Positions 1-8,577 of a DNA stretch of 64,000 bases are shown here, piece by piece. The number at the start of each line of letters is the position of its first letter. Positions within the stretch are counted from its first letter, which is position 1. The notes below the pieces were generated by a model that saw only the letters and a program-made list of their open reading frames with translations, did not search any database and had not been told where the DNA came from. A program made the translations under genes and the position numbers. This stretch comes from Candidatus Bathyarchaeia archaeon. Lineage in GTDB: Archaea > Thermoproteota > Bathyarchaeia > Bathyarchaeales > DTEX01. Location of the stretch: contig JAVZNR010000002.1 of NCBI GenBank assembly GCA_038882715.1, positions 85,093 through 149,092 of the forward strand, in the 5' to 3' direction.

Positions 1-387
1 GAGATGGCAAAGGTTCATAGTTTAGGCGTAGCTATCGGCGATTGTAAACCGGAAAATATACTGCTGTCGTCGGATGAAAGAATATTTTTCTTGGATCTTG
101 AGCAGGCTGAAAGGGGAGGAGATCAATCTTGGGATATAGCTGAATTCCTATATTATCTCGGGCATTACGCACAGTTTTCGCCGCCTAGGCATATTGAAGA
201 AATCGTGAACAAGTTTATAGAGGGATATCTCGAGCTTGGCGGCAAGGTAGAGGTTGTAAAAAGGGCTCTCTCACCCCGCTACATAAAAGTGTTCGGGCTT
301 CTCGTTCCTCCACACGTAATATTCGCTATCTCCGATACCTGCAGGAAAATTCTAAAATCTGAGAGGGCGCATCATGAGCAATATTGA
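1..387 (+). CDS. Atypical protein kinase, C-terminal part (cut by window edge)
   Basis: The reading frame is open at the first base, so only the C-terminal lobe (about 128 residues) is visible. GDCKPENILL resembles the catalytic loop of RIO/Bud32/lipopolysaccharide-kinase-like enzymes, where the Asp is the catalytic base and Lys and Asn bind nucleotide phosphate and metal. FLDLEQA about 15 residues later sits where the metal-binding DFG segment should be, with Asp retained. The helical remainder (DIAEFLYYLGHYA) fits the C-lobe of this superfamily. The glycine-rich loop and N-lobe lie outside the window, so substrate and subfamily cannot be decided. The next gene on the same strand begins 54 bases later. 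Confidence 0.55.
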   Translation, partial: EMAKVHSLGVAIGDCKPENILLSSDERIFFLDLEQAERGGDQSWDIAEFLYYLGHYAQFSPPRHIEEIVNKFIEGYLELGGKVEVVKRALSPRYIKVFGLLVPPHVIFAISDTCRKILKSERAHHEQY

Positions 388-441
388 GTTATAGGAAGAC
401 ATAATAACAAAGTAAAAACCTATTTATGTTGAGGGGCTAAA

Positions 442-1764
442 TTGAGTGTGAAGATAACTTTCTATGGCGGAGTAAACGAGGTTGGCGGAAATAAAATTCT
501 CATAACCGATGGAGACACGCGAATTCTCTTAGATTTTGGCGCATCCTTCGCGTTAAGGGACAAGTTTTATTCGACGCCTTTTCTTTCGCCTAAGAGCGGT
601 CTAGATCTGATAAAGCTTGGGATACTGCCGGATTTGAAGGGGGCGTATCTTTTCGAGGAAGCAGATCCCAATATAGACGCGGTTTTCCTCTCGCATTCAC
701 ACATGGATCACATGGCTCACATATCATTTTTAAAGAGGAATATACCAATATACTGCGGCGAGACAACGGCTAAGATACTTAACGCGTTAAGCGACGTACA
801 TCCGGCAAGCGTAGAGTTCAACTTCGAAGGGGTCAAGTTTAAAACTTTCCGCACTGGCGACAAAATTAAAGTCGGCTCTATAGAGATCATTCCAATACAC
901 GTCGACCATTCGGTTCCAGGCTCTTACGGATTCATAATCCACACGTCTTCAGGCTCAATTGTCTACACTGGTGATTTCAGGTGGCATGGTTCAAAGCCTG
1001 AGCTAACAGAGGATTTAGCGTCATATTCAGCCAGTGAGAGGGTTGAGGTTCTCATATGCGAGAACACAAACATGACTGAGGTTGAGGTTTCCTCGGAAAG
1101 CGAGGTTATGTCAAAAATCAATAGCTTAGTCAGCAACACCCCAAAACTAGTTCTAACAGAGTTTGCATGCGCAGACATCGATAGGTTAAGATCATTCTAT
1201 GAAGTCGCTTTAAGAAACAATAGAGTGCTTGCAATATCTTTGAAGCAAGCCTACCTGTTGCATAAACTTGAATCCGACCCCCACCTGAATGTTCCCAAGA
1301 TTACTGACGGCTCCATTCTAATATTTCAAAAGGAGAAGAAAAGGTATTTTCGATGGGAGCAGGAGGTTATGAATTTAGGTGAACTGATAAGCCCCCGTGA
1401 GATCTCGGAAATGCAGGATAAAATAATACTTTACATGTCATTTTTCGATTTAAGCTGGCTTGTTGACATTAGCCCCTCGCCTGGAAGCTGCTACATTCTT
1501 TCTGCGTCTGAACCATTCAATGAGGAGATGGAGATAGATTTCAACAGGCTGTTAAACTGGCTTGAACATTATGGTCTTCCGCAATACCATGTGCATGTTT
1601 CAGGACACATAATACCGCTACATCTCAGAAAATTCTTGGAGATCGTTAAGCCTAGAAAAGTATTCCCTATTCATGGAACATACGTTAAGCTCTTTAAAAA
1701 ATTTGTTGGGGATCTGGGAAGTGAGATAACTTTACCTGAAAGAGAAAAGGAGTATGAAGTATAA
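442..1764 (+). CDS. RNase J-like beta-CASP metallo-beta-lactamase
   Basis: This 440-residue metallo-beta-lactamase fold protein is probably an RNA or DNA nuclease of the RNase J/beta-CASP group. The zinc motif HSHMDH is at residues 85-90. Further ligands are probably His in VDHSVPGS, Asp in YTGDFRWHG, and His in the C-terminal FPIHGTY. The opening TFYGGVNEVGGNKIL is typical of RNase J-type enzymes. At 440 residues it is shorter than bacterial RNase J (about 550) and lacks the C-terminal extension. The start is a TTG preceded by GAGGGG at 431-436, the only good ribosome site nearby. The exact RNA substrate cannot be read from sequence. A second beta-CASP protein lies at 34740-35762. Confidence 0.8.
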   Translation: MSVKITFYGGVNEVGGNKILITDGDTRILLDFGASFALRDKFYSTPFLSPKSGLDLIKLGILPDLKGAYLFEEADPNIDAVFLSHSHMDHMAHISFLKRNIPIYCGETTAKILNALSDVHPASVEFNFEGVKFKTFRTGDKIKVGSIEIIPIHVDHSVPGSYGFIIHTSSGSIVYTGDFRWHGSKPELTEDLASYSASERVEVLICENTNMTEVEVSSESEVMSKINSLVSNTPKLVLTEFACADIDRLRSFYEVALRNNRVLAISLKQAYLLHKLESDPHLNVPKITDGSILIFQKEKKRYFRWEQEVMNLGELISPREISEMQDKIILYMSFFDLSWLVDISPSPGSCYILSASEPFNEEMEIDFNRLLNWLEHYGLPQYHVHVSGHIIPLHLRKFLEIVKPRKVFPIHGTYVKLFKKFVGDLGSEITLPEREKEYEV

Positions 1765-1869
1765 AGAGCCATTTTTTTGTTAAAGCTCGGTTTTAGCGCG
1801 CATAATATGCTTTTAGGTTTGACAAGATTTTTAAGCAGGTATAATCTTCTTCTTTTTGTGGTGTTAAAT

Positions 1870-2520
1870 ATGAGCAGTAAAGATGAGATTCTAAATAAGA
1901 TTAGAGACGCTATTGTAAACTTAGATATTGATAATATTCAGAGACTTTGTATGGAGGCGCTTGAAGCCGGTATATCAGCATACGATATTGTGATGAAAGG
2001 AATGTCTAGGGGCATGGAGATAGTTGGCGAGAAGTATGAGAGAAATGAGTACTTTTTAGCCGAGTTAATAATGGCTGGCGAAGTGATGAAAGAGGGCATG
2101 AAGGTTTTAGAGCCCCATTTAAAGAGCGGCGAAGTAAAGAAGATTGGCAAAGTAGTTCTCGGAACTGTTCGAGGAGACTTGCATGACATTGGCAAAAACA
2201 TTGTCGCCACGCTGCTGACAGCCGCTGGTTTTGAAGTCATAGATCTGGGAGTAGACGTTTCACCCGAGAAATTCGTTGAGGCTGTTAGGGAAAACAACCC
2301 GGATATAGTTGGCATGTCGGCCCTACTGACGACAACAATGATTGAAATGGAGAACATTATAAAGGCGCTTAAAGACGCTGGGCTGAGAGATAAAGTGAAG
2401 GTAATCATTGGTGGAGCACCGATAACAAAGGAGTTCGCGGATAAAATTGGCGCCGACGCTGCGGCGAGGGACGCTGTTGAAGGCGTAAACATATGTAGGT
2501 CATGGGTTTCCTCAAAGTGA
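1870..2520 (+). CDS. Methyltransferase cognate corrinoid protein
   Basis: This 216-residue cobalamin-binding methyl carrier is like MtbC/MttC/MtaC. The N-terminal half (about 1-88) is the four-helix cap. The C-terminal half is a Rossmann-like B12 domain with DLHDIGKN at 103-110, in which His105 is the lower axial cobalt ligand, followed by SALLTTTM near 150 and a VIIGGAPIT loop. The ORF is open back to 1777, but homologs begin at about MSSKDEIL, so ATG 1870 is chosen. A promoter-like AATCTTC/TTTTTAAGC region lies just upstream. The stop is six bases before a URO-D methyltransferase, so the two are cotranscribed and should form a methyl-transfer pair. The substrate methyltransferase component is not obvious nearby. 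Confidence 0.9.
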   Translation: MSSKDEILNKIRDAIVNLDIDNIQRLCMEALEAGISAYDIVMKGMSRGMEIVGEKYERNEYFLAELIMAGEVMKEGMKVLEPHLKSGEVKKIGKVVLGTVRGDLHDIGKNIVATLLTAAGFEVIDLGVDVSPEKFVEAVRENNPDIVGMSALLTTTMIEMENIIKALKDAGLRDKVKVIIGGAPITKEFADKIGADAAARDAVEGVNICRSWVSSK

Positions 2521-2526
2521 CCTTGC

Positions 2527-3600
2527 ATGAAGAACGAGCTGAAACCGCGGGAAAGAATCAAACTAATTTTAGAGCACCGTGAAGCGGACCGTATTCCAAT
2601 TCATGATAGCCCTTGGGCAGCAACAGTAGATCGCTGGAGATCTGAGGGGTTGCCCTCCGGGGTTTCGCCCGCAGACTACTTTGGGTATGAGATCGCTATT
2701 TTTAGCGCCGATACAAGTCCGCGTTTCCCCGTTGAGGTTTTATACGAGAATGAAGAGTACATTGTGGAAAGAAACTCTTTTGGCGGAATAAGGAAAAACC
2801 ACAAGGATTATTCTACGACGCCGATGATCATTGATTATCCCTGTAAAAGCAGGGAAGACTGGGAGAAAATTAAGCCTAGACTTAAAGCCGACGACTACAG
2901 GGTTGACTGGGTAACAGGGCTGCAGTCTTTTCATCGTGAGAACAGTCGCGGACGCTTCATAATGTATGGGGCCGCTGTAGGATACGATAAAATACAGAGT
3001 TATGTCGCATCGGAGAGGCTGTTGAAGGCGATCATTAGGGAGCCGGATTGGGTTATTGACATGTATTGGACTGATGCTAAGCTAGTCATGGAAATGTGTG
3101 AACGAATGATGAGAGGGGGTTTCAAGTTCGACGGGGCCTTCCTTTACTGCGACTTAGGTTATAGGGGCGGATTATTCTTCTCGCCCAGACATTTTGAAGA
3201 GCAGCTTCATCCGGTGTTTAAGGAGCTATGCCGCTTCTTCCATAGCCACGGCATGTACGTGTTCTTGCACTGCTGTGGGCGTGTGAAAGACCTTATCCCA
3301 TATTTTATTGAGGAAGGGATTGACTGCCTGCAGCCCCTTGAAGTAAAAGCTGGAATGGATCTTGTGGAGCTGAAGGAGAAATACGGTGACAAGATGACGT
3401 TTATGGGCGGCATAGACGTAAGGCTTATGGCTCTCGACGACCCGAAGCCGATAGAGGAAGAGATAAAAAAGAAGATTCCGATAGCAAAGGAAGGCGGAGG
3501 ATACATTTATCACTCAGATCACTCCGTTCCAAAAAACGTCAGCTTTCAAAACTACAAAAGGGTTATAGATTTAGTCAAAAAATACGGGAAATACGAGTAA
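2527..3600 (+). CDS. URO-D family corrinoid methyltransferase
   Basis: A 357-residue TIM-barrel protein of the uroporphyrinogen decarboxylase superfamily, in the branch that moves methyl groups between a corrinoid protein and a substrate or coenzyme (MtaA/MtbA, O-demethylases). The start RERIKLILEHREADRIP is the family hallmark. His248-Cys249-Cys250 (FLHCCG) supplies likely zinc ligands that activate a thiol or oxygen nucleophile. The third ligand position near the C-terminus reads HSDHSVP instead of the Cys of MtaA, a pattern I associate with O-demethylating relatives. It begins 6 bases after the corrinoid protein gene. The methyl donor, such as a methoxylated aromatic or a methylamine, is not determined by the sequence. 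True heme-pathway HemE is unlikely given this partner. Confidence 0.82.
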   Translation: MKNELKPRERIKLILEHREADRIPIHDSPWAATVDRWRSEGLPSGVSPADYFGYEIAIFSADTSPRFPVEVLYENEEYIVERNSFGGIRKNHKDYSTTPMIIDYPCKSREDWEKIKPRLKADDYRVDWVTGLQSFHRENSRGRFIMYGAAVGYDKIQSYVASERLLKAIIREPDWVIDMYWTDAKLVMEMCERMMRGGFKFDGAFLYCDLGYRGGLFFSPRHFEEQLHPVFKELCRFFHSHGMYVFLHCCGRVKDLIPYFIEEGIDCLQPLEVKAGMDLVELKEKYGDKMTFMGGIDVRLMALDDPKPIEEEIKKKIPIAKEGGGYIYHSDHSVPKNVSFQNYKRVIDLVKKYGKYE

Positions 3601-3608
3601 AATTTCCT

Positions 3609-3622
3609 TTAAATCTTTTTTC
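3609..3622 (+). terminator. T-rich terminator between convergent genes
   Basis: A pyrimidine-rich run with six consecutive T (3616-3621) starts nine bases after the methyltransferase stop codon. Archaeal termination commonly needs only such a U-run. The oppositely oriented URO-D gene ends at 3624, so the site lies in the 23-base convergent gap. Confidence 0.4.
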
Positions 3623-3623
3623 G

Positions 3624-4724
3624 TTAGGAAAACGGACTATTCCTCCTATATTTTCTACTTGCTTTCAACAGCAGATTGAAGTTTTCTATGCTCATCTCAA
3701 TAGGTATGCCGCCCTCAGAGCCTAAGATAAATCCACCTCCCGGCGCTCCAATTCTAAGTCTATCAAGTAGATGCTCTTTAAGATCGGCGGCACCCATGAG
3801 ACCGATGTTTTTACTTAAGCCTCCCAGAAAACAGAGGTCGCCACCATATCTCTCCTTTAGTTCCTTTAAATCCATGTTATCGGTGGGGCCCACAGGGTTA
3901 AGCATATCTAGCTTAGCCCTGACGAGAAGCGGAACTAAAGCGTCAATCTTGCCATGACTATGCATGTTGACGAACGCACTATACTTATGCGCTAGATCTA
4001 TGGCTCTTGCATGCCATGGAAATATGAGATCCTCATAGAGTTTTGGGCTCATGAATGTTCCACGGGAATGGCCTAGGTCATCAGGCCATTCTATCATCAT
4101 GGCGCCTCTCTCAAGCAGGTTCTTTTCGGCTTTTAGGTTAAATTCACCTATCTTAGCGATAAGTTTCCTGTAGAAATCCCTTCTCATATAGATGTCTTTT
4201 AGGATTGTTTCTAGGGGGCCTCTTAGAAAATACCAGATCCCTGAGAAGAAGCCGTTTATGCTGCATGAAGGAAAGAAACCCTTCTCAACCACGTATTTTA
4301 TGGCTTTCTCGACACCCTCATATCTTGATGGGTCTTCAGGGTCTGGAAGTTCCATTTTATCTAAGTCCTCTTCGGTTTTAACCGGGTAGTCTATGTATTG
4401 TCGCGCCCACACATTTTTCTCCGTTCCTACGCGCCATTTAGCGCCAGTCTCCCACTCAACAATCCTCCATTCTTCACCAGACTCAATCACTCTTTTTATT
4501 TTAAACCCGGCGTTCGCCACCCCAATTATAAAATTATCCATGTAATCGGCTATTTTTATAGCCATATCCAATCCTTTCAACTCTGAACCAGTGGCGCCTA
4601 ACTCTGCTAACGGAATAAATTTGGCTCTAGATGCCTCATTCGTAAAATCTAAAACTTGGGGTGTAATCGGCGGCTCTTCATGAAGCAATGTTGCTAGGAC
4701 GCAGTTAAATCTACTGATGATCAT
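3624..4724 (-). CDS. URO-D superfamily protein, divergent paralog
   Basis: A second 366-residue URO-D barrel, convergent with the methyltransferase at 2527-3600. The family start is recognisable (LATLLHEEPPITP). The metal-site strand reads FVNMHSHGKIDALVP, so the HxC zinc pair of corrinoid methyltransferases is replaced by His-Ser-His. WPDDLGHSRGTFMSP in the middle and GGFILGSEGGIP at the C-terminus are further family landmarks. The altered metal site argues for a different substrate or for loss of methyl transfer. Because it is encoded convergently, it is not in the same transcript as the corrinoid protein, though neighbourhood suggests related chemistry. The start ATG gives a full-length barrel. 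Confidence 0.7.
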   Translation of the reverse strand: MIISRFNCVLATLLHEEPPITPQVLDFTNEASRAKFIPLAELGATGSELKGLDMAIKIADYMDNFIIGVANAGFKIKRVIESGEEWRIVEWETGAKWRVGTEKNVWARQYIDYPVKTEEDLDKMELPDPEDPSRYEGVEKAIKYVVEKGFFPSCSINGFFSGIWYFLRGPLETILKDIYMRRDFYRKLIAKIGEFNLKAEKNLLERGAMMIEWPDDLGHSRGTFMSPKLYEDLIFPWHARAIDLAHKYSAFVNMHSHGKIDALVPLLVRAKLDMLNPVGPTDNMDLKELKERYGGDLCFLGGLSKNIGLMGAADLKEHLLDRLRIGAPGGGFILGSEGGIPIEMSIENFNLLLKASRKYRRNSPFS

Positions 4725-4883
4725 AAACTTAACCCCATCTATTCCAGATGCTCCTATATCGTATTTTTGGCGAATCCGACTATAATATTATCGCCTAGCC
4801 AACTTTTATCATGCCTCTGCCTGCCCCCATTATTCTATTTGAGAGCGCTTTCCTCAACCGAATGGGACTTTATTTAAGTTAAG

Positions 4884-4912
4884 TTTATATTACTGAATGT
4901 CAAATTTGACAT
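4884..4912 (+). promoter_or_regulatory. TATA box plus 16-bp perfect palindromic operator
   Basis: TTTATAT at 4884-4890 is a TATA-like element. Starting seven bases after it is the perfect palindrome ATGTCAAATTTGACAT (4897-4912), which covers the expected transcription start about 25 bases downstream of TATA. A dimeric repressor bound here would block initiation. The first downstream gene is the ABC exporter at 4982, which leaves a leader of about 70 bases. No regulator gene is adjacent, so the repressor is unknown. Confidence 0.6.
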
Positions 4913-4981
4913 CAACATTGATATATTGCTATAAACTCAACGTTTATTGGATAAGATGTGAATAATTAAGGTTGAAAAACA

Positions 4982-6730
4982 ATGGCTAAATCGCCGATAC
5001 TTAGGGTTTATAGATACGTGATTAAGGAATGGAAGATTCTGATACCCGCCATAGGTTTTTCTTTCGCCTCAACGATCTTTGCAATGATGATACCGTGGTA
5101 TGTTAGGGAACTATTAAACTCCGTAGTTTCTTACGATGCTAGTAAACTTCTCCCCTTATCGCTATCTGTTATCGGGTTAACTTTTCTGGAAGGGCTTTCA
5201 GCGTTCATCGTTAGATACCTTTTCGAAACAATGGCCCAGAAGACAACTTATAGGCTCAGATTAGACCTTTACAATCATCTGCACGAGCTTTCTTATGGTT
5301 TCTACGATAAGGTGGACATTGGTGAAATAATTGTTAGGGTGACTAACGACATGGATAATTTAAATCGCTTCATAAGCTTCGCAACCATGCCGCTGCTGAG
5401 CGTGATCTTCTCATGCTCAATCGCGCTCTACATACTTTTATCTCTGAACGTTGAGTTAACTCTAACAGCGATATCCCTGCTGCCATTTATAGCGCTGATA
5501 ACGATCTCATTCAATAGGAAGGTTTACCCAATACTTGAAAACAGCTGGAGAGCGATGAGCCAATTCAACAGCGTTGTGCAAGAATATACTTCTACGGTGA
5601 AGATCCTAAAGGCTCTTGGAATAGAGGACGTTTTCGGAAAGATCTATAGATCTAGATTAGATAGCGTATACGACTTAAACATGAGGTTTCAAAAGTATGC
5701 CTCAATATCGTGGCCTTCAATAGGGCTTGTTTCAGCGGCCATTCAGCTAGTAGTCTACTTATATGGTGGGTTTAAAGCTGTTTCAGGGGTTTTAAGCATA
5801 GGGGACATCGTAGCATTCATATTATATCTTTCCATGCTCAATTGGCCGTTAATCGGGCTAGGTTTCTTCGTCCTAGATTATCAGAGGGCATCAGTTTCAG
5901 CATCCAGAATATTTGAGGTGCTTGATAAAGAGCCCGAAGTTAAAGACCAGCCCGGAGCCATCGATTTAAAGGAGGTTAAGGGCCACATAAAATTTGAAAA
6001 CGTTACATTCGGGTATAGTCACGATAAACCTATAATAAAAGATGTTAGTTTTGAGGTTAAACCCGGAGAGAAGGTCGCCATAGTTGGCCCAACAGGTTCG
6101 GGAAAATCAACCCTGATTAAACTCATACCAAGATTTTATGACCCTATAAGCGGACGCATACTTATAGATGGCGTAGACATAAAAAACATTAAAATTAAAT
6201 CTCTTAGGAAACATGTTGGGATAGTTCACCAAGACACTATGCTTTTCTCCGGGACAATAAAAGATAATATAACGTACGGTAGGCCTGATGCCTCCATGAG
6301 CGAGGTGATTGAGGCCGCTAAGGCTGCGGGGATCCACGACTTCATAATCAGCCTGCCTAAGAAATATGAGACGAATATTGCGGAGAGAGGCGTAACGCTT
6401 TCAGGAGGGCAGAGACAGAGGATAGCCATAGCGAGAACGCTTATAATTAATCCGAAAATACTGATTCTAGATGACCCTACGTCGAACCTTGATGCTGAAA
6501 CGGAGAGCATGGTTCTTGAAGCCTTAAAAAAGCTCGTTGAGGGTAGAACCGTGATCATAGTGACCCAGAGGCTCTCGATGCTTAAGATGGCGGATAGAAT
6601 AATGGTTTTAGAGGACGGTAGAATCGTTGAGGAAGGTAGGCATGAAGACTTAATGAAGCTTAATGGAGCGTATGCGAGACTATATAACGCTCAGTTCGCT
6701 CATCAGGAAGGATTTGCTGGAGGGTTGTAG
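4982..6730 (+). CDS. ABC exporter subunit with degenerate ATPase site
   Basis: A 582-residue half-transporter: six-helix exporter domain (about 1-320) and ATPase domain (about 335-575). Walker A GPTGSGKST is at 369-377 and the signature LSGGQ at 473-477 is canonical. The Walker B end reads LILDD, so Asp498 replaces the catalytic Glu, and the switch histidine is Gln529 (VTQRLSM). The pair of changes is characteristic of the degenerate-site subunit in heterodimeric exporters such as TM287 of TM287/288. The partner starts four bases downstream. Likely substrates are lipids or hydrophobic drugs, but specificity is not readable. Expression is probably controlled by the palindrome at 4897-4912. Confidence 0.88.
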   Translation: MAKSPILRVYRYVIKEWKILIPAIGFSFASTIFAMMIPWYVRELLNSVVSYDASKLLPLSLSVIGLTFLEGLSAFIVRYLFETMAQKTTYRLRLDLYNHLHELSYGFYDKVDIGEIIVRVTNDMDNLNRFISFATMPLLSVIFSCSIALYILLSLNVELTLTAISLLPFIALITISFNRKVYPILENSWRAMSQFNSVVQEYTSTVKILKALGIEDVFGKIYRSRLDSVYDLNMRFQKYASISWPSIGLVSAAIQLVVYLYGGFKAVSGVLSIGDIVAFILYLSMLNWPLIGLGFFVLDYQRASVSASRIFEVLDKEPEVKDQPGAIDLKEVKGHIKFENVTFGYSHDKPIIKDVSFEVKPGEKVAIVGPTGSGKSTLIKLIPRFYDPISGRILIDGVDIKNIKIKSLRKHVGIVHQDTMLFSGTIKDNITYGRPDASMSEVIEAAKAAGIHDFIISLPKKYETNIAERGVTLSGGQRQRIAIARTLIINPKILILDDPTSNLDAETESMVLEALKKLVEGRTVIIVTQRLSMLKMADRIMVLEDGRIVEEGRHEDLMKLNGAYARLYNAQFAHQEGFAGGL

Positions 6731-6733
6731 GAA

Positions 6734-8551
6734 TTGGGGTGGGTATTAGCCAGATACGCGAGGGAGGGCGCTGAGGGGAAGCCTAAGAGCTCCCCGATCA
6801 AAATAATTGCTAGACTTATGAGGCTTATATGGCGGTATAAGGCTAGGCTATTAATCTTTATCTTTGCAGCCTCAGCGGTTCTGATTCTGAACGTTTTAGG
6901 ACCGTATATTGGACGAAAGATCGTGGATGAGGGGATAATTGCTAGAAACCCGAACGTTCTAGTGCTATATGCATCTATTCTCGCGGCTATAGCGGTATGC
7001 AGCTGGCTTCTGGGGGTTATTAGAACCTATAGCATCGCGTGGTTAACGCAGAGGCTCCTCTACGATTTACGTGTTTCTCTTTTCGCCCATTCAGTGGAGT
7101 TAGACTACGCCTTCTTCTCATCCATGCCAGCTGGCCAAATCATATCTAGATTTACTAGTGATGTTGAAGCGGTTGGGCAGACGGCGACCACAGGCTTCAT
7201 AGACGCTGTATTCAACACTTTAACCATTATAGGAGCGGTCGCCGCCATGCTGAGCCTGAACGTTAATCTCACATTGGCAACGCTGTCTCTGGTGCCGCTA
7301 ATAATTATTTCAGTAATATTTCTGGCCAGAAGAAGCTATAAGGCTTACAGGGAGGTTAGATCAAAGGTTGGAGAACTAACCTCAAATATCGAGCAGACAG
7401 TCTCCGGCATGAGGGTTTCGCAATCCTTCTCCGATAGGGATAAAGTCGACCTGAGAAGATTTGAAAGAGTAAGCTACGAAACCATGCGCGCAAATATTAG
7501 GGCAACGCTTGTTATGGCGCTTACACGTCCGGTTTTAAGCATAATAAGGGCTGCAACCGTCGCTATACTGGCTTTTTATGGCGGGCATCTGATCATAAGT
7601 GGCGAGACAACGATAGGTACACTAATAGCCTTCTACAGCTATGTGGAAATGTTCTTTAATCCCGTGATAACTCTAACCGTGTACTATAACATGTTGCAGT
7701 CAGCTCTAGCAGCCGCGGAAAGAATATTTGAGTATCTTGAGACGAAACCATCAGTTAAGGATTCAAGCGACGCCGTGGACTTTGAGATTAAGAGCGGCGA
7801 AATAATCTTCGAAAACGTGAGCTTCGGATATGGTGAGACAAAAGTCTTCGAGAACTTTAACCTTAAGGTTAACCCGGGGGAAATACTAGCTGTTGTCGGG
7901 CCGACGGGCGCTGGAAAGACAAGCTTGGCGAACCTTATATTAAGGCTATATGATCCCCAGGGTGGACGCATACTTATAGATGGTGTAGACATAAGGAAAA
8001 TTAGGTTGAGTTCTCTTAGAAGGCAGATATCTTTGGTTCCACAGGAGCCGATACTCTTCAAAGATACTGTTAGAGAGAATATTCGCTACGGTAAGCCCGA
8101 CGCCAAAGATGAGGAGATCATTAGGGTTATACATGATCTTGGGCTTGAGCCGATTATAAAAACTCTGCCTGAGGGGCTTGACACGATGGTGTCTGAGGGC
8201 GGCGCTAACCTCTCTGTTGGGCAAAGGCAGCTGATAAATGTTGCTAGAACCCTTCTCCGGAAACCGAAAATAATAATACTTGATGAGGCGACCAGCAGCG
8301 TAGACCCCTACACCGAGAGCTTGTTGCAGGAGGCTTTAAAGAGGCTTTTAAGCGGCAGAACATGCATAATAATCGCGCATAGGCTCTCGACGACTTTTCT
8401 AGCGGATAGAGTCATAGTTTTAGATGGAGGAAAAATAGTTGAGGAAGGGACACATAACGAGCTGCTGAAGAGAGGAGGCTTGTTCGCAAAGCTCTATGAG
8501 CTTCAGATAGGTGAATTGATTAAGGCTGAAACCTTGAGCAGATCTAGATGA
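6734..8551 (+). CDS. ABC exporter subunit with intact catalytic site
   Basis: A 605-residue partner half-exporter with about 30 extra N-terminal residues, six membrane helices (about 35-325) and an ATPase domain. Walker A GPTGAGKTS is at 389-397, Walker B ends in Asp517-Glu518, and the switch His549 is present, so this chain carries the competent nucleotide site. Its signature is LSVGQ (493-497) rather than LSGGQ. It would therefore complete the degenerate site formed with the first subunit's Walker motifs, while the first subunit's LSGGQ completes the catalytic one. The start is TTG, three bases after the upstream stop codon, consistent with translational coupling and 1:1 assembly. Confidence 0.88.
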   Translation: MGWVLARYAREGAEGKPKSSPIKIIARLMRLIWRYKARLLIFIFAASAVLILNVLGPYIGRKIVDEGIIARNPNVLVLYASILAAIAVCSWLLGVIRTYSIAWLTQRLLYDLRVSLFAHSVELDYAFFSSMPAGQIISRFTSDVEAVGQTATTGFIDAVFNTLTIIGAVAAMLSLNVNLTLATLSLVPLIIISVIFLARRSYKAYREVRSKVGELTSNIEQTVSGMRVSQSFSDRDKVDLRRFERVSYETMRANIRATLVMALTRPVLSIIRAATVAILAFYGGHLIISGETTIGTLIAFYSYVEMFFNPVITLTVYYNMLQSALAAAERIFEYLETKPSVKDSSDAVDFEIKSGEIIFENVSFGYGETKVFENFNLKVNPGEILAVVGPTGAGKTSLANLILRLYDPQGGRILIDGVDIRKIRLSSLRRQISLVPQEPILFKDTVRENIRYGKPDAKDEEIIRVIHDLGLEPIIKTLPEGLDTMVSEGGANLSVGQRQLINVARTLLRKPKIIILDEATSSVDPYTESLLQEALKRLLSGRTCIIIAHRLSTTFLADRVIVLDGGKIVEEGTHNELLKRGGLFAKLYELQIGELIKAETLSRSR

Positions 8552-8577
8552 CACTTAGGCATCTACTGCCTGAACAC

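Noticed and set aside
1938-2561. 207-codon minus-strand frame opposite the corrinoid protein
   Set aside because: It mirrors the conserved corrinoid gene and carries Ser/Pro-rich filler without known motifs.
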